Counted from the first letter of the stretch, positions 43,975 through 53,721 are shown. The stretch is DNA of 64,000 nucleotides from JANQOH01 sp965214495 (GCA_965214495.1 OZ243958.1:310001-374000), one strand, 5' to 3'. The notes: generated by a model from the letters alone, not told the origin. Numbers and translations are program-made.

Positions 43975-45201
43975 TCAGGCAGCGCGGCCCTGTAGCGCCA
44001 ACGGCAGGCGCGAGAGGCCGCGAAGGACGAAATAAGGCTCCCACGCCGCTTGCCGCTCCCGCAGCGCCATGCCGGGGAAGCGCGCGACGAGACGGTTGAG
44101 CGCGATCTCGCCCTCGAGCCGCGCCAGCGGCGCGCCGACGCAGAAATGCGGCCCGTAACCGAAGGCGAGATGGCGGTTGCGACTCCGCCGAATATCGAAG
44201 CGCTCCGGTTGATCGAACGCCTCCGGGTCGCGGTTCGCGGCGCCGAGCATGAGAAAGACCCGGTCGCCGCGCGCGATCCGCTTGCCGCGCAGTTCCACGT
44301 CCTCCGCGGCGACGCGCGAAATCGCGTGCGCGGCGCCCTCGTAACGCAAAATCTCTTCCACCGCGCCGGCGGCGAGCGTCGGGTCGGACCGCAGCGCGGC
44401 GAACTGTTCCGGGCGCTCCAGCAGCAACTGAATCCCGTTGCCGATCAGGTTGGTGGTGGTCTCGTGGCCGGCGAACAGGAGCAGCGCGCAATTGGCCACC
44501 AGTTCTTCCTCGCTCAGCGCCGCGTCGGCGTCGCGCGCGGCGATCAGCTTGTCCACCAGCGCGCCGGTCGCGCCCGTCCGCCGCCGCTCCGCCACCGTAT
44601 GCTCCAGATATCCGTCGAGCGCCGCCAGCGCCGCCGCGCCGCGTTCGAGCCGGTCGGGGTCGCGGAGCGCGCCGCCCACCACGCCGGCGATGTCGTCCGA
44701 CCACGCGCGGAAGCGGTCGATGTCGCGGTCCGGCACGCCGAGGACATGCGCGATCACGATCGCCGGCAGCGGATACGCGAAATCGGCGATCAGATCGCAG
44801 TTCGGCCCGGCGGCGGCCATGTCGTCGAGCAACCGGTCCACCAGCGCCGCGATGCGCGGGCGCAGGGATTCGACAGCGGTCGGCGTGAACGCCTCCAGCG
44901 TCAGCCGGCGCAGCGCCGGGTGCCGCGGCGCGTCGCTGAACACCATCCAGCGCGCGAGCACCCGCCCCATGCGCGCCACGTCGGGGCGCGCCGTGGCGTC
45001 CATGCGGTCGGCGAACGGCGTCGCGCGGTCGGCCGAGAAACGACGGTCGCGCTGCGCCGCCATCACGTCGTCGTAGCGCGTCAGCACCCACGCGTTCAGC
45101 GACTCGCTCCAGTGCACCGGATCTTCGGCGCGCAGCCGCGCATAGGCCCGATAAGGGTCGCGCGCGCCTTCCTGCCGCATGGCGTCGAATGCGAGAGTCA
45201 T
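43975..45201 (-). CDS. cytochrome P450
   Basis: The 408-residue bacterial class I-type P450 shows the oxygen-activation motif LLFAGHETTTN in helix I, the ExxR pair in AISRVAAEDVELRG/EEILRYEG, and the haem loop FGYGPHFCVGAPLARLE with the proximal cysteine at 354. It is soluble, without a membrane anchor. ATG at 45201 (MTLAFDAMRQEGARDPYRAYARLR) has GGGGAT upstream; an in-frame GTG at 45243 is an alternative. It diverges from an acyl-CoA dehydrogenase across ~125 bp, so it may share control with that cluster. No ferredoxin or reductase gene adjoins. Confidence 0.95.
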   Translation of the reverse strand: MTLAFDAMRQEGARDPYRAYARLRAEDPVHWSESLNAWVLTRYDDVMAAQRDRRFSADRATPFADRMDATARPDVARMGRVLARWMVFSDAPRHPALRRLTLEAFTPTAVESLRPRIAALVDRLLDDMAAAGPNCDLIADFAYPLPAIVIAHVLGVPDRDIDRFRAWSDDIAGVVGGALRDPDRLERGAAALAALDGYLEHTVAERRRTGATGALVDKLIAARDADAALSEEELVANCALLLFAGHETTTNLIGNGIQLLLERPEQFAALRSDPTLAAGAVEEILRYEGAAHAISRVAAEDVELRGKRIARGDRVFLMLGAANRDPEAFDQPERFDIRRSRNRHLAFGYGPHFCVGAPLARLEGEIALNRLVARFPGMALRERQAAWEPYFVLRGLSRLPLALQGRAA

Positions 45202-45327
45202 CGGCCGATCCCCGGAAATCCGTTGCCGCGGCGCAATTGACACGACGCCGCCCCGCGCGGCAAGGCGGCGCCGACTTGTGGCGCCGGGCCGCGGCGGCTA
45301 TATCTGCCGGCCACGAAAGGAGCGCCG

Positions 45328-46524
45328 ATGGCCGACCCCGCGCTGGCGCCCGGCGGCGCCGTCGCGGCGCCGGTGGGCGAAACCTTCCCCGAAATTCGCG
45401 AAGGCGTGCGCGCCCTCTGCGCCGGTTTTCCCGGCTCCTGGTGGCAGGCGCTCGATCGCGAACGCGCCTATCCCGCGGAGTTCGTCCAGGCGCTCACCGA
45501 CGCCGGCTATCTCGCCGCCCTGATCCCCGAGGACTATGGCGGCAGCGGTCTGCCGCTGGCCGCCGGCGGCGCCATCCTCGAAGAGATCCATCGCGCCGGC
45601 TGCAATGGCGCCGCCTGCCACGCGCAGATGTACACCATGGGCACGGTGCTGCGTCACGGCTCCGAAGACCAGAAGCGGCAATATCTGCCGGGCATCGCGT
45701 CCGGTGCGCTGCGTTTGCAGGCGTTCGCCGTCACCGAGCCCGCCGCCGGCTCGGATACGACGAAGCTCAAGACCACCGCGTCGCGTGACGGCAACGGCTA
45801 TCGCGTGAACGGCCAGAAAGTGTGGACGAGCCGCGCCGGCCATTCCGACCTGATGCTGTTGCTCGCCCGCACCATGCCGGTCGAAGAGGTGTCGTCGCGC
45901 CGCCGCGGCCTGTCGGCGTTTCTCGTCGATATTCGCGACGCGCCCGCCGACGCCCTCGCCATCCGCCCGATCCGCACCATGATCAACCACGCCACCACCG
46001 AGATCTTCTTCGACGATTTCTACGTTCCCGGCGACGCGTTGATCGGCGAGGAAGGCAAGGGCTTCGACTACATTCTCGACGGCATGAACGCCGAGCGCAT
46101 CCTCATCGCCTGCGAGTCGCTCGGCGATTCCCGTTATTTCATCGACAAGGCCCGCGCCTACGCCGGCGAGCGGGTCGTGTTCGGCGCGCCGATCGGGCGC
46201 AACCAGGGCATCCAGTTCCCCATCGCCCGCGCCTACGCCGCCACCGAGGCGGCGGACATGATGACGCGCAAGGCGGCCGCCCTGTTCGACGCCGCCCGCC
46301 CGTGCGGCCCGGAGGCCAATATGGCGAAACTGCTTGCGTCCGAAGCCGCCTGGGCCGCCGGCGAGGCCTGTATGCAGACCCATGGCGGTTTCGCCTTCGC
46401 CGAGGAATACGACATCGAGCGCAAATGGCGTGAGTGCCGGCTGTATCGGATCGCGCCGATCTCGACCAATCTCATCCTCGGCTATATCGGCCAGCACGTG
46501 CTCGGAATGCCGCGGTCTTATTGA
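45328..46524 (+). CDS. acyl-CoA dehydrogenase
   Basis: The 398-residue FAD flavoprotein introduces a double bond alpha,beta to a CoA thioester. Signature regions are YGGSGLPLAAGGAILEEIH, FAVTEPAAGSDTTKLKTTA and GYRVNGQKVWTSRAGHSD. Later come GIQFPIARAYAAT, MQTHGGFAFAEEYDIERKWRECRLYRIAPIS and LGYIGQHVLGM. AAAGGAG ends 5 nt before the ATG. It leads a run of eight closely spaced plus-strand genes for CoA-ester, carbonyl and hydrolytic steps; substrate not identifiable. Confidence 0.94.
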   Translation: MADPALAPGGAVAAPVGETFPEIREGVRALCAGFPGSWWQALDRERAYPAEFVQALTDAGYLAALIPEDYGGSGLPLAAGGAILEEIHRAGCNGAACHAQMYTMGTVLRHGSEDQKRQYLPGIASGALRLQAFAVTEPAAGSDTTKLKTTASRDGNGYRVNGQKVWTSRAGHSDLMLLLARTMPVEEVSSRRRGLSAFLVDIRDAPADALAIRPIRTMINHATTEIFFDDFYVPGDALIGEEGKGFDYILDGMNAERILIACESLGDSRYFIDKARAYAGERVVFGAPIGRNQGIQFPIARAYAATEAADMMTRKAAALFDAARPCGPEANMAKLLASEAAWAAGEACMQTHGGFAFAEEYDIERKWRECRLYRIAPISTNLILGYIGQHVLGMPRSY

Positions 46525-46531
46525 GGCGTCG

Positions 46532-47656
46532 ATGCCCGGTCCCTTCGACGGCATTCTGGCGGTCACGGTCGAACAGGCGGTCGCCGCGCCGCTCTGTTCG
46601 TCGCGCCTCGCCGACGCCGGCGCGCGCGTCATCAAGGTCGAACGCCCGGAAGGCGATTTCGCGCGCTACTACGACCGCGTGGCGAACGGCGACAGCGCCT
46701 ATTTCGTCTGGCTCAACCGCGGCAAGGAATCCGTCGTCCTCGACATCAAGGACCCCGACGACTCCGCGCTGCTGCGCCGGATGATCGCCCGCGCCGACGT
46801 GTTCATCCAGAACCTCGCTCCCGGTGCGGCGGCGCGCGCCGGCGTCGGCAGCGCGGCGTTGCGCAAGGCGCATCCGCGCCTCGTCACCTGCGACATCTCC
46901 GGCTACGGCGCGGATGGCCCCTATCGCGACATGAAAGCCTACGACCTGCTGGTGCAGGCGGAAACCGGGCTGTGCTCGGTCACCGGCACGGCCGAGGCGC
47001 CGGGCCGCGTCGGCGTCTCGGTCTGCGACATCGCGGCCGGACTCAACGCGCTGAACGGGATCGGCCAGGCGCTCTACCGGCGCGAGCGCACCGGCCTCGG
47101 GTCGGGGGTCGAGGTGTCGTTGTTCGACGGCATGGCGGACTGGATGACCGTGCCGTATCTGTATCAGGTTCATCGTGGCGCGCCGCCGCCCCGCGCCGGG
47201 CTTCGTCATCCCTCGGTCGCGCCCTACGGCGCCTACGCCGCCGCCGACGGCAGGCAGGTGCTGATCTCGATTCAGAACGAGCGCGAATGGCGCGCCCTGT
47301 GCGCCGAGGTTTTCGAGCGCCCGGTGCTCGCCGACGACCCGCGGTTTCGCGATCCGGTGGCGCGGGTGGAGAACCGCGAAGCGCTGGAAGACATCGTGCA
47401 GACCTGCTTCGCCCGCTGGCCACGCACCGAGTTGATGCAACGTCTGCGCGCCGCGCGCGTCGCCTGCGGCGCGCTCAACGAGGTTGCCGATTTCGCCGCG
47501 CATCCGCAGCTTCGCACCATCGCCCTCGATGCGCCGTCGGGGCGGGCCACCGTGGTCGCGCCGCCGGTGATCCGCACCGGCGAGGAACCCGAGTACGGGC
47601 CGGTGCCGCAGCTCGGAGAGCATTCGCAAGCCATCAGGGCGGAGTTCGCATCATGA
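46532..47656 (+). CDS. CaiB/BaiF family (class III) CoA-transferase
   Basis: The 374-residue enzyme moves CoA between carboxylic acids through an enzyme-bound anhydride. The probable nucleophilic aspartate lies in MKAYDLLVQAETGL. Other family matches are GARVIKVERPEGDFAR, NRGKESVVLDIKDP, DISGYGADGPYRD and FDGMADWMTVPYL. The gene follows the acyl-CoA dehydrogenase by 7 bp and overlaps the next start by ATGA, so all three products should act in sequence. Confidence 0.93.
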   Translation: MPGPFDGILAVTVEQAVAAPLCSSRLADAGARVIKVERPEGDFARYYDRVANGDSAYFVWLNRGKESVVLDIKDPDDSALLRRMIARADVFIQNLAPGAAARAGVGSAALRKAHPRLVTCDISGYGADGPYRDMKAYDLLVQAETGLCSVTGTAEAPGRVGVSVCDIAAGLNALNGIGQALYRRERTGLGSGVEVSLFDGMADWMTVPYLYQVHRGAPPPRAGLRHPSVAPYGAYAAADGRQVLISIQNEREWRALCAEVFERPVLADDPRFRDPVARVENREALEDIVQTCFARWPRTELMQRLRAARVACGALNEVADFAAHPQLRTIALDAPSGRATVVAPPVIRTGEEPEYGPVPQLGEHSQAIRAEFAS

Positions 47657-48489
47657 CCGAACCGGCAATGACCGACTGGGTGGGCCGCACCCGCGCCACC
47701 GACGATCTCATCGCGCCGTTCCAGACCGCCGGCATGGCGGCGACGCTCGACTACCCCGCCGCGCCGGGCGCCGGCGAGGCGCTGCCGCCGGGCTGGCACT
47801 GGCTGTTCTTCGCCGACCTGCCCCGCCAGTCGGCGCTCGGCGAGGACGGCCACGAACGGCGCGGCGACTTCCTGCCGCCCATCCCGCTGCCGCGGCGCAT
47901 GTGGGCGGGAAACCGCCTCGCCTTCCACCGGCCGCTTGAGGTCGGCGAGCGCGCGCGGCGCGAGACCGAGATCGTTTCGGTCAGCCAGAAGCAGGGGCGC
48001 CAGGGGCCGCTGGCCTTCGTCACCGTGCACCACACGTATTCCGGCGCCGACGGAGTCGCGCTGGAAGAGTGGCACGATATCGTCTATCGCGGCCCCGCGG
48101 CGCCCGGCGATCCGCCGCCGCGCGCCGAGGCCGCGCCGACGGCGGCGCAGTGGCGCCGTGAGATCGTGCCCGACGAAGTCATGTTGTTCCGCTATTCCGG
48201 CCTCACCTTCAACGGCCACCGCATCCACTACGACCAGCCTTACGTCACCGGCGAAGAAGGCTACGACGGGCTTATCGTGCACGGCCCGCTGACCGCCACG
48301 CTGCTGCTCGACCTGATCGCGCGCGAAGCGCCGGACCTCACGCTCGCCGGAGTGAAGTTCCGCGCCGTGCGCCCGGTCTATGCCGGCCGTCCGCTCGTTC
48401 TGGAGGCGGCGCCGGCGAATGGCGGGATCGCCGCCTGGGCGCTGTTCGACGGCACGGTCGCCATGCGCGCGGACATGACCCTCGCCTGA
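47653..48489 (+). CDS. HTD2/MaoC-type acyl-CoA hydratase (mesaconyl-C4-CoA hydratase-like)
   Basis: The 278-residue protein has two hot-dog halves. The N-terminal half carries RRMWAGNRLAFHRPLEVGERARRETEI; the C-terminal half has the hydratase motif LTFNGHRIHYDQPYV and EGYDGLIVHGPLTATLLLDL. It resembles mesaconyl-C4-CoA and 3-methylfumaryl-CoA hydratases. The CoA transferase next door is consistent with hydration of an unsaturated CoA ester made by the acyl-CoA dehydrogenase. The start overlaps the CoA-transferase stop. Confidence 0.88.
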   Translation: MTEPAMTDWVGRTRATDDLIAPFQTAGMAATLDYPAAPGAGEALPPGWHWLFFADLPRQSALGEDGHERRGDFLPPIPLPRRMWAGNRLAFHRPLEVGERARRETEIVSVSQKQGRQGPLAFVTVHHTYSGADGVALEEWHDIVYRGPAAPGDPPPRAEAAPTAAQWRREIVPDEVMLFRYSGLTFNGHRIHYDQPYVTGEEGYDGLIVHGPLTATLLLDLIAREAPDLTLAGVKFRAVRPVYAGRPLVLEAAPANGGIAAWALFDGTVAMRADMTLA

Positions 48490-48492
48490 GCC

Positions 48493-49389
48493 ATGGCTGC
48501 CGCGCCGCACGGACCGACCTCGCACAGCTATTTCTCGCAGCGTCTGCGCCTGCACTACGTCGATTGGGGGAATCAGGGCGCGCCGCCCCTGCTGATGGTG
48601 CATGGCGGGCGTGACCATTGCCGCAACTGGGACTGGCTCGCGCAGGCGCTGCGCGACGACTATCACATCATCGCCCCCGACCTGCGCGGCCACGGCGATT
48701 CCCAGTGGATGATCGGCGGCACCTACCGCATGTCCGACTACGTTTACGACATCGCGCAATTGATCCATCAGACGATCGACGGGCCTGTGGCGATCGTCGG
48801 CCATTCGCTCGGCGGCATGATCAGCCTGCGCTACGCCGGGCTGTATCCCGACAAGGTGAGGAAGATCATCGCCATCGAGGGGATGGGCCCGCCGCCCGTC
48901 TGGCTCGCCGAGCGCATGGCGAAGCCGATCGCCCGGCGGCTGGCGGACTGGATCGACGAGCTTCGCGGGCTGTCGGGCCGGCTGCCGCGGCGCTACCCTT
49001 CGCTCGAAGCCGCGTATCGCCGGATGCACGACGAGAACCCGCATCTGTCGCCCGAACAGGCGCGCCATCTGACGGTGCACGGCATCAATCAGAACGAGGA
49101 CGGCACCTATAGCTGGAAGTTCGACAACTATGTCCGCGTGTTCGCCGCGACCGGGCTGGCGCCGGAACAGTTGCACGAGATCTGGGGGCGTATCGCCTGC
49201 CCGGTGCTGCTGGTCCGGGGCACGGAAAGCTGGGCCAGCGACCCGCGCGCGGATGGACGCGCCGCGCATTTCCGCGACGCGCGCTGTCTCGACATCGAAG
49301 GCGCCGGACACTGGGCGCATCACGACCGGCTGGACCTGTTTCTCGCCGAGACGCGGGCGTTCCTGGCCGAAGACCGGAGAGGGGACTGA
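48493..49389 (+). CDS. alpha/beta hydrolase
   Basis: The 298-residue hydrolase has the oxyanion region MVHGGRDHCRNWDW, the nucleophile elbow VGHSLGG (serine in G-x-S-x-G), and a C-terminal histidine in GAGHWAHHDR. LRGHGDS is the usual loop before the elbow. Substrate is unknown; esters or lactones formed by the neighbouring flavin enzyme are candidates by context. It follows the hydratase by 3 bp. Confidence 0.92.
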   Translation: MAAAPHGPTSHSYFSQRLRLHYVDWGNQGAPPLLMVHGGRDHCRNWDWLAQALRDDYHIIAPDLRGHGDSQWMIGGTYRMSDYVYDIAQLIHQTIDGPVAIVGHSLGGMISLRYAGLYPDKVRKIIAIEGMGPPPVWLAERMAKPIARRLADWIDELRGLSGRLPRRYPSLEAAYRRMHDENPHLSPEQARHLTVHGINQNEDGTYSWKFDNYVRVFAATGLAPEQLHEIWGRIACPVLLVRGTESWASDPRADGRAAHFRDARCLDIEGAGHWAHHDRLDLFLAETRAFLAEDRRGD

Positions 49390-49391
49390 AG

Positions 49392-50402
49392 ATGCAACGC
49401 AAGAAGCTCGGCCGCAGCGGCCTGAGCGTATCCCGTCTGTGCCTCGGCACGATGATGTTCGGCGTCGAGACCCCCGAAGGGGAGGCGAAACGCCTCGTCG
49501 ATCGCGCGTTCGACGCCGGGGTGAACTTCATCGACACCGCCGACGTCTATCACCGCGGCCGGTCGGAAGAGGTCGTCGGCCGGCTCGTCGCCGACAGGCG
49601 TGCCGACTGGGTGCTCGCGACCAAGGTCGGCAACCCGTTCGACGCGGGCGAACCGAATCGCGGCGGCCTCTCGCGGCGCTGGATCGCCGAAGCGCTCGAC
49701 GCAAGCCTTCGCCGGCTCGGAACCGACTATATCGACATCTATTACTGGCACCGCGAGGATCCGAACACGGCCCTCGAAGAGTCGGTGTCGGCGATGGGCG
49801 ACGCGATTCGCGCCGGCAAGATCCGCTATTTCGCCCTCTCCAACTTCAAGGCGTGGCGCCATGCGGAAGTGGCGCATCTGTGCCGCGCGCTCGGCGTCGA
49901 TCGGCCCGTCGCCAGCCAGCCCTACTACAACGCGATGAACCGCCAGCCCGAAGTCGAAGTGCTCCGGGCCTGCGCCCATTACGGTCTCGGCGTGGTTCCC
50001 TACAGCCCGGCCGCGCGGGGCGTTCTGAGCGGCAAATACAAACCGGGAGAGAAGCCGGCCGAGGGCACGCGCGCGGGGCGCGGCGACCGGCGCATGATGC
50101 AGACCGAGTTCCGCCCCGAAAGCCTGGAGATCGCCGCCAAGGTCGTCGCCCACGCCCGCGAACGCGGCATGTCGCCGGTGCAGTTCGCGGTCAACTGGGT
50201 GCTCGCCAACCCGATCGTCACCGCCGCCATCGTCGGCCCGCGCACGATGGCGCAGTTGGAAGACTATCTCGGAGTCCCGGATCACGAATGGACCGCGGAA
50301 GACGAAGCCCTGATCGACGCCCATGTCGGCCCGGGCTACCCCTCGACCCACGGTTTCCAGGATCCGGTCTATCCGATCGAGGGCCGGCCGAAGGTATTCT
50401 GA
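49392..50402 (+). CDS. aldo/keto reductase
   Basis: The 336-residue NADPH-dependent reductase starts RKKLGRSGLSVSRLCLGTMMFG. The catalytic tetrad is visible: D in NFIDTADVY, Y within DVYHRG, K in LATKVGN and H in IYYWHRED. Later AKR landmarks are ALSNFKAWRH, VPYSPAARGVLSGKY and ANPIVTAAIVGPRTMAQLEDYL. It lies 2 bp after the hydrolase gene and should reduce a carbonyl intermediate or by-product of the same pathway. Confidence 0.94.
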   Translation: MQRKKLGRSGLSVSRLCLGTMMFGVETPEGEAKRLVDRAFDAGVNFIDTADVYHRGRSEEVVGRLVADRRADWVLATKVGNPFDAGEPNRGGLSRRWIAEALDASLRRLGTDYIDIYYWHREDPNTALEESVSAMGDAIRAGKIRYFALSNFKAWRHAEVAHLCRALGVDRPVASQPYYNAMNRQPEVEVLRACAHYGLGVVPYSPAARGVLSGKYKPGEKPAEGTRAGRGDRRMMQTEFRPESLEIAAKVVAHARERGMSPVQFAVNWVLANPIVTAAIVGPRTMAQLEDYLGVPDHEWTAEDEALIDAHVGPGYPSTHGFQDPVYPIEGRPKVF

Positions 50403-50434
50403 GCGCGGCGTCGCGCAACACGGGAGGGAACACC

Positions 50435-51538
50435 ATGCACATCGGGATGAGCGCCTTCTTCCAGAACCGGATTCCGGGGATGACCGACCGCGACGTGTAC
50501 CGCCACGAAATCGGGTTGGCGGACCGCGCCGAGGGCATGGGCTTCGACAGCGTCTGGGCCGCGGAGCACCATTTCGACAACTACACCATGTGCCCGAACG
50601 TCGCGCAGTTCCTCACCTACATGGCCGGGCGGACCGAACGGGTGAAGCTCGGCTCGATGGTCATGGTGCTGCCCTGGCACGACCCGGTGCGCATCGCCGA
50701 AGAGGTTTCGGTGCTCGATCATGTCTCCGACGGCCGCGCCATTCTCGGTATCGGACGCGGCCTCGGGCGTATCGAGTTCCACGGCTTCCGGCGAGAGATG
50801 GGCGAGAGCCGCGAACGCTTCGTCGAGTATTCCGAAGCGATCCTCGAAGCGCTGGAGACCGGCTTCATCGAGTATGACGGTGCCCATTACCGCCAGCCGC
50901 GCAAGGAGATCCGTCCCTTCCCCTTCAAGAGTTTTCGCGGACGCACCTACGCTTCGGCGGTGAGTCCCGAATCGGCGCGGATCATGGCGCGGCTCGGCAT
51001 CGGCGTCATGATTATCGCGCAGAAGCCGTGGGACAAGACCCTCGACGAACTCGCCATGTATCGTGAGTTCTACCGTGAGCACAATAACGGCGCCGAGCCG
51101 CCGAAGCCGCTCATCGCGTGCTTCGCGGCGGTCAGCGAAGACGCTTCCGTCGCCGACGAGATGCACAGGAAATACATCCGCGGCTATGCGCATTCGGCGG
51201 TCGAGCACTACGAGTTCCAGAACGAGGGCCTCGCCGACATCAAGGGCTACGAATACTATGGCGGTCTGGCGAGAAACATCGAGAAGCACGGCGTGGACAA
51301 GTTCGCGAACTTCCTCGCCGACCTTCAGGTGTATGGCACGCCCCGCGCGGTGATCGACCGCATGCGCGAATATCAGAGCCTCACCGATTGCGCCGCGTTC
51401 ATGTGCACGTTCTCCTATGGCGGAATGCCATACGACATGGCGCGCGAGAACATGCGGACGTTCGCCGACCGCTGCCTGCCGGCGCTGAAGGAACTGGAGG
51501 TCGACGGCGTCGCCGACGTCTTGCGCATGGCGGCCTGA
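50435..51538 (+). CDS. LLM class flavin-dependent oxidoreductase
   Basis: The 367-residue luciferase-like monooxygenase begins HIGMSAFFQNRIPGMTDRDVY and has FDSVWAAEHHFDNY, typical of the bacterial luciferase alpha-type TIM barrel, and VSDGRAILGIGRGLGRIEF around the FMN phosphate site. Family members use reduced flavin supplied by a separate reductase and O2, for hydroxylation, Baeyer-Villiger or desulfonation chemistry. ATG 50435 follows GGGAGGGAAC. No flavin reductase is in the window, so the partner is unknown. Confidence 0.93.
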   Translation: MHIGMSAFFQNRIPGMTDRDVYRHEIGLADRAEGMGFDSVWAAEHHFDNYTMCPNVAQFLTYMAGRTERVKLGSMVMVLPWHDPVRIAEEVSVLDHVSDGRAILGIGRGLGRIEFHGFRREMGESRERFVEYSEAILEALETGFIEYDGAHYRQPRKEIRPFPFKSFRGRTYASAVSPESARIMARLGIGVMIIAQKPWDKTLDELAMYREFYREHNNGAEPPKPLIACFAAVSEDASVADEMHRKYIRGYAHSAVEHYEFQNEGLADIKGYEYYGGLARNIEKHGVDKFANFLADLQVYGTPRAVIDRMREYQSLTDCAAFMCTFSYGGMPYDMARENMRTFADRCLPALKELEVDGVADVLRMAA

Positions 51539-51557
51539 CGGCGCGGCGAAAACGCTC

Positions 51558-52616
51558 ATGGAATACCGACGACTCGGCCGCACCGATGTGCGGGTCAGCG
51601 CCCTGTGCCTGGGCACCATGACACGGGGCCAGCAGAACACCCGCGCCGAAGCGCATCGGCAGCTCGATTGCGCCTTCGACCGCGGGGTCAACTTCCTGGA
51701 CACGGCGGAGATGTATCCCGTGCCGCCGATGGCGGAGACCGCGCACCGGACCGAAGAGATCGTCGGCGACTGGCTCGCCCGGCCGGGCAACCGGTCGCGG
51801 GCGGTCGTCGCCACCAAGGTCGCCGGGCGCGCAGCGGACAACCCGAGCGCGCCGCCGTCCTTCGGCTGGATCCGCGGCGGTCCGCGCCTCGACGCCGGTC
51901 ATATCGCCGCCGCGCTCGACGCCAGCCTCGCCCGGCTGCGAACCGACTGCATCGACCTGTATCAGGTCCACTGGCCCGAACGGCGGGTGAACAATTTCGG
52001 CGCGCTCGGCTACCGGCACGAACCTCGCGGCGACGATATCGCACTCGCGGAGACGCTGGCGGCGCTCGGCGACGCGGTCGCCGCCGGCAAGGTGCGCCAT
52101 GTCGGCCTGTCGAACGAAACGCCGTGGGGAACCATGCAATATCTCGCCGCGGCGGAGAGCGACGGCCTGCCCCGGGCGGTCTCGATCCAGAACCCCTATT
52201 CCCTGCTCAATCGCTCGTTCGAGAACGGGCTGGCCGAGATCGCCCATCGGGAAGACATCGGTCTGCTCGCCTACTCGCCGCTCGGCGGCGGCGTGCTGTC
52301 GGGCAAATATCTCGACGGGCGCCGTCCGCAAGGGTCCCGACTGGTCGCCTTCAACGGTTTCCGGCGCTATTCGGGACCGCGCGCCGACGCCGCGACCGCT
52401 GCCTATGTCGCCGCGGCGCGCGAGGCGGGACTCGACCCGGCGCAAGCCGCGTTGGCCTTCGTGACCTCGCGCCCGTTCGTGACCTCGAACGTGATCGGCG
52501 CGACGAGGATGGCGCAACTCGAATCGAACCTGGAGAGTGCGGCATTGACCCTGCCGCCCGACCTCGAAGAGCGTTTCGAGGCGATCCAGGCGGAATACAC
52601 CTACCCCTGCCCCTGA
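51558..52616 (+). CDS. Tas-like aldo/keto reductase
   Basis: The 352-residue AKR belongs to the Tas/YajO-like subgroup: YRRLGRTDVRVSALCLGTM, then FLDTAEMYPVPPMAETAHRTEEIVGDWL, VATKVAGRA and YQVHWPERRVNNFGALGY. The D, Y, K and H tetrad is present. It differs substantially from the AKR two genes upstream, so it is not a simple duplicate. Its stop is overlapped by the convergent prolyl aminopeptidase (16 bp), which marks the end of the cluster. Confidence 0.93.
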   Translation: MEYRRLGRTDVRVSALCLGTMTRGQQNTRAEAHRQLDCAFDRGVNFLDTAEMYPVPPMAETAHRTEEIVGDWLARPGNRSRAVVATKVAGRAADNPSAPPSFGWIRGGPRLDAGHIAAALDASLARLRTDCIDLYQVHWPERRVNNFGALGYRHEPRGDDIALAETLAALGDAVAAGKVRHVGLSNETPWGTMQYLAAAESDGLPRAVSIQNPYSLLNRSFENGLAEIAHREDIGLLAYSPLGGGVLSGKYLDGRRPQGSRLVAFNGFRRYSGPRADAATAAYVAAAREAGLDPAQAALAFVTSRPFVTSNVIGATRMAQLESNLESAALTLPPDLEERFEAIQAEYTYPCP

Positions 52617-53581
52617 GCGGCGTCCGCCGGCCAGCGCCGCGCGCGCAACCGGTCCGTGATGGCGACCAGTTCGCGGCAGATCGCCGGCTCGGATGCGGAG
52701 TGGCCCGAGTCCTCGGCCACGACCGTTTCCGCTTCCGGCCACGCCTCGGCCAGCGCCGCGGCGGTGGCGATGGGGCACACCATGTCGTAGCGCCCCTGCA
52801 CGATGAAGCCGGGAATCCCGCGTATCCGGTCGATGCGGTCGAGCAAGGCGTTCTCCGGCAGGAAAATCCGATTGGTGAAATAATGCGCCTCGATACGCGC
52901 GAGGCCGAGGGCCATCTCGTCGCGTTCGAACTCGGCCACGGTTTCGGCGCTCGGCAGCAGGGTCGAGCACGCGCCCTCGTAGCGGCTCCATGCCCGCGCC
53001 GCGGGCAAGTGGACGCGCGGGTCCGGGTCGATCAGACGGGCATGGTAGTTCGCCAGCAGGTCGCTGCGTTCTTCCGGCGGCAGATGCTCGGCGAAAGCCC
53101 GCCAGCGCTCGGGGAAGAAGCGGCCCATGCCGTAGAGGAACCAGTCGATCTCGGCCGGCCGGCACAGGAAGATTCCCCGCAGCACAAGGGCCAGACAACG
53201 ACCGGGATGCACCTCGGCATAGGCGAGCGCCAGGGTCGATCCCCACGAACCGCCGAAGACGATCCAGCGCTCGATGCCGAGGAACGACCGCAGACGCTCG
53301 ATGTCGGCGACCAGGTGCGGCGTGGTGTTGTTCGCCAGCGCGCCGAACGGGCGCGAGCGGCCGGCGCCGCGCTGGTCGTAGATGACGATGCGGTAGTGCG
53401 CGGGATCGAAGAACCGCCGATTGCCCGCAGTCGCCCCCGCCCCCGGGCCGCCGTGCAGGAACAGGATCGGGACGCCGTCGGCTCGCCCGCTCTGCTCCCA
53501 ATACATCAGATGCATCTCGTCGAGACGCAGGATGCCGGTCGCGAACGGCGCGATTTCGGGGTAAAGGCCGGGCGCCGTCAT
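52601..53581 (-). CDS. pip: prolyl aminopeptidase
   Basis: The 326-residue serine peptidase removes N-terminal proline. Its signature is the oxyanion loop FLHGGPGAG, the nucleophile motif GGSWGSTLAL and the YDQRGAGRSRP segment, followed by the acid loop VQGRYDMVCP and histidine in SGHSASEP. These together are specific to the proline iminopeptidase family S33. It is monocistronic on the minus strand. Confidence 0.95.
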   Translation of the reverse strand: MTAPGLYPEIAPFATGILRLDEMHLMYWEQSGRADGVPILFLHGGPGAGATAGNRRFFDPAHYRIVIYDQRGAGRSRPFGALANNTTPHLVADIERLRSFLGIERWIVFGGSWGSTLALAYAEVHPGRCLALVLRGIFLCRPAEIDWFLYGMGRFFPERWRAFAEHLPPEERSDLLANYHARLIDPDPRVHLPAARAWSRYEGACSTLLPSAETVAEFERDEMALGLARIEAHYFTNRIFLPENALLDRIDRIRGIPGFIVQGRYDMVCPIATAAALAEAWPEAETVVAEDSGHSASEPAICRELVAITDRLRARRWPADAAQGQG

Positions 53582-53721
53582 GCGCCCGAAGGATACGGCT
53601 TCGTCATCGCGCGCTCACGGCGACGGCTTCCCGAGCCCCGCGCGATGCCGGCGGCCATCGCCGGCATACTTTGCAACCGGAAACCGGCCGCGACCTTCTC
53701 CAAACCGGGATACTGCCCATC

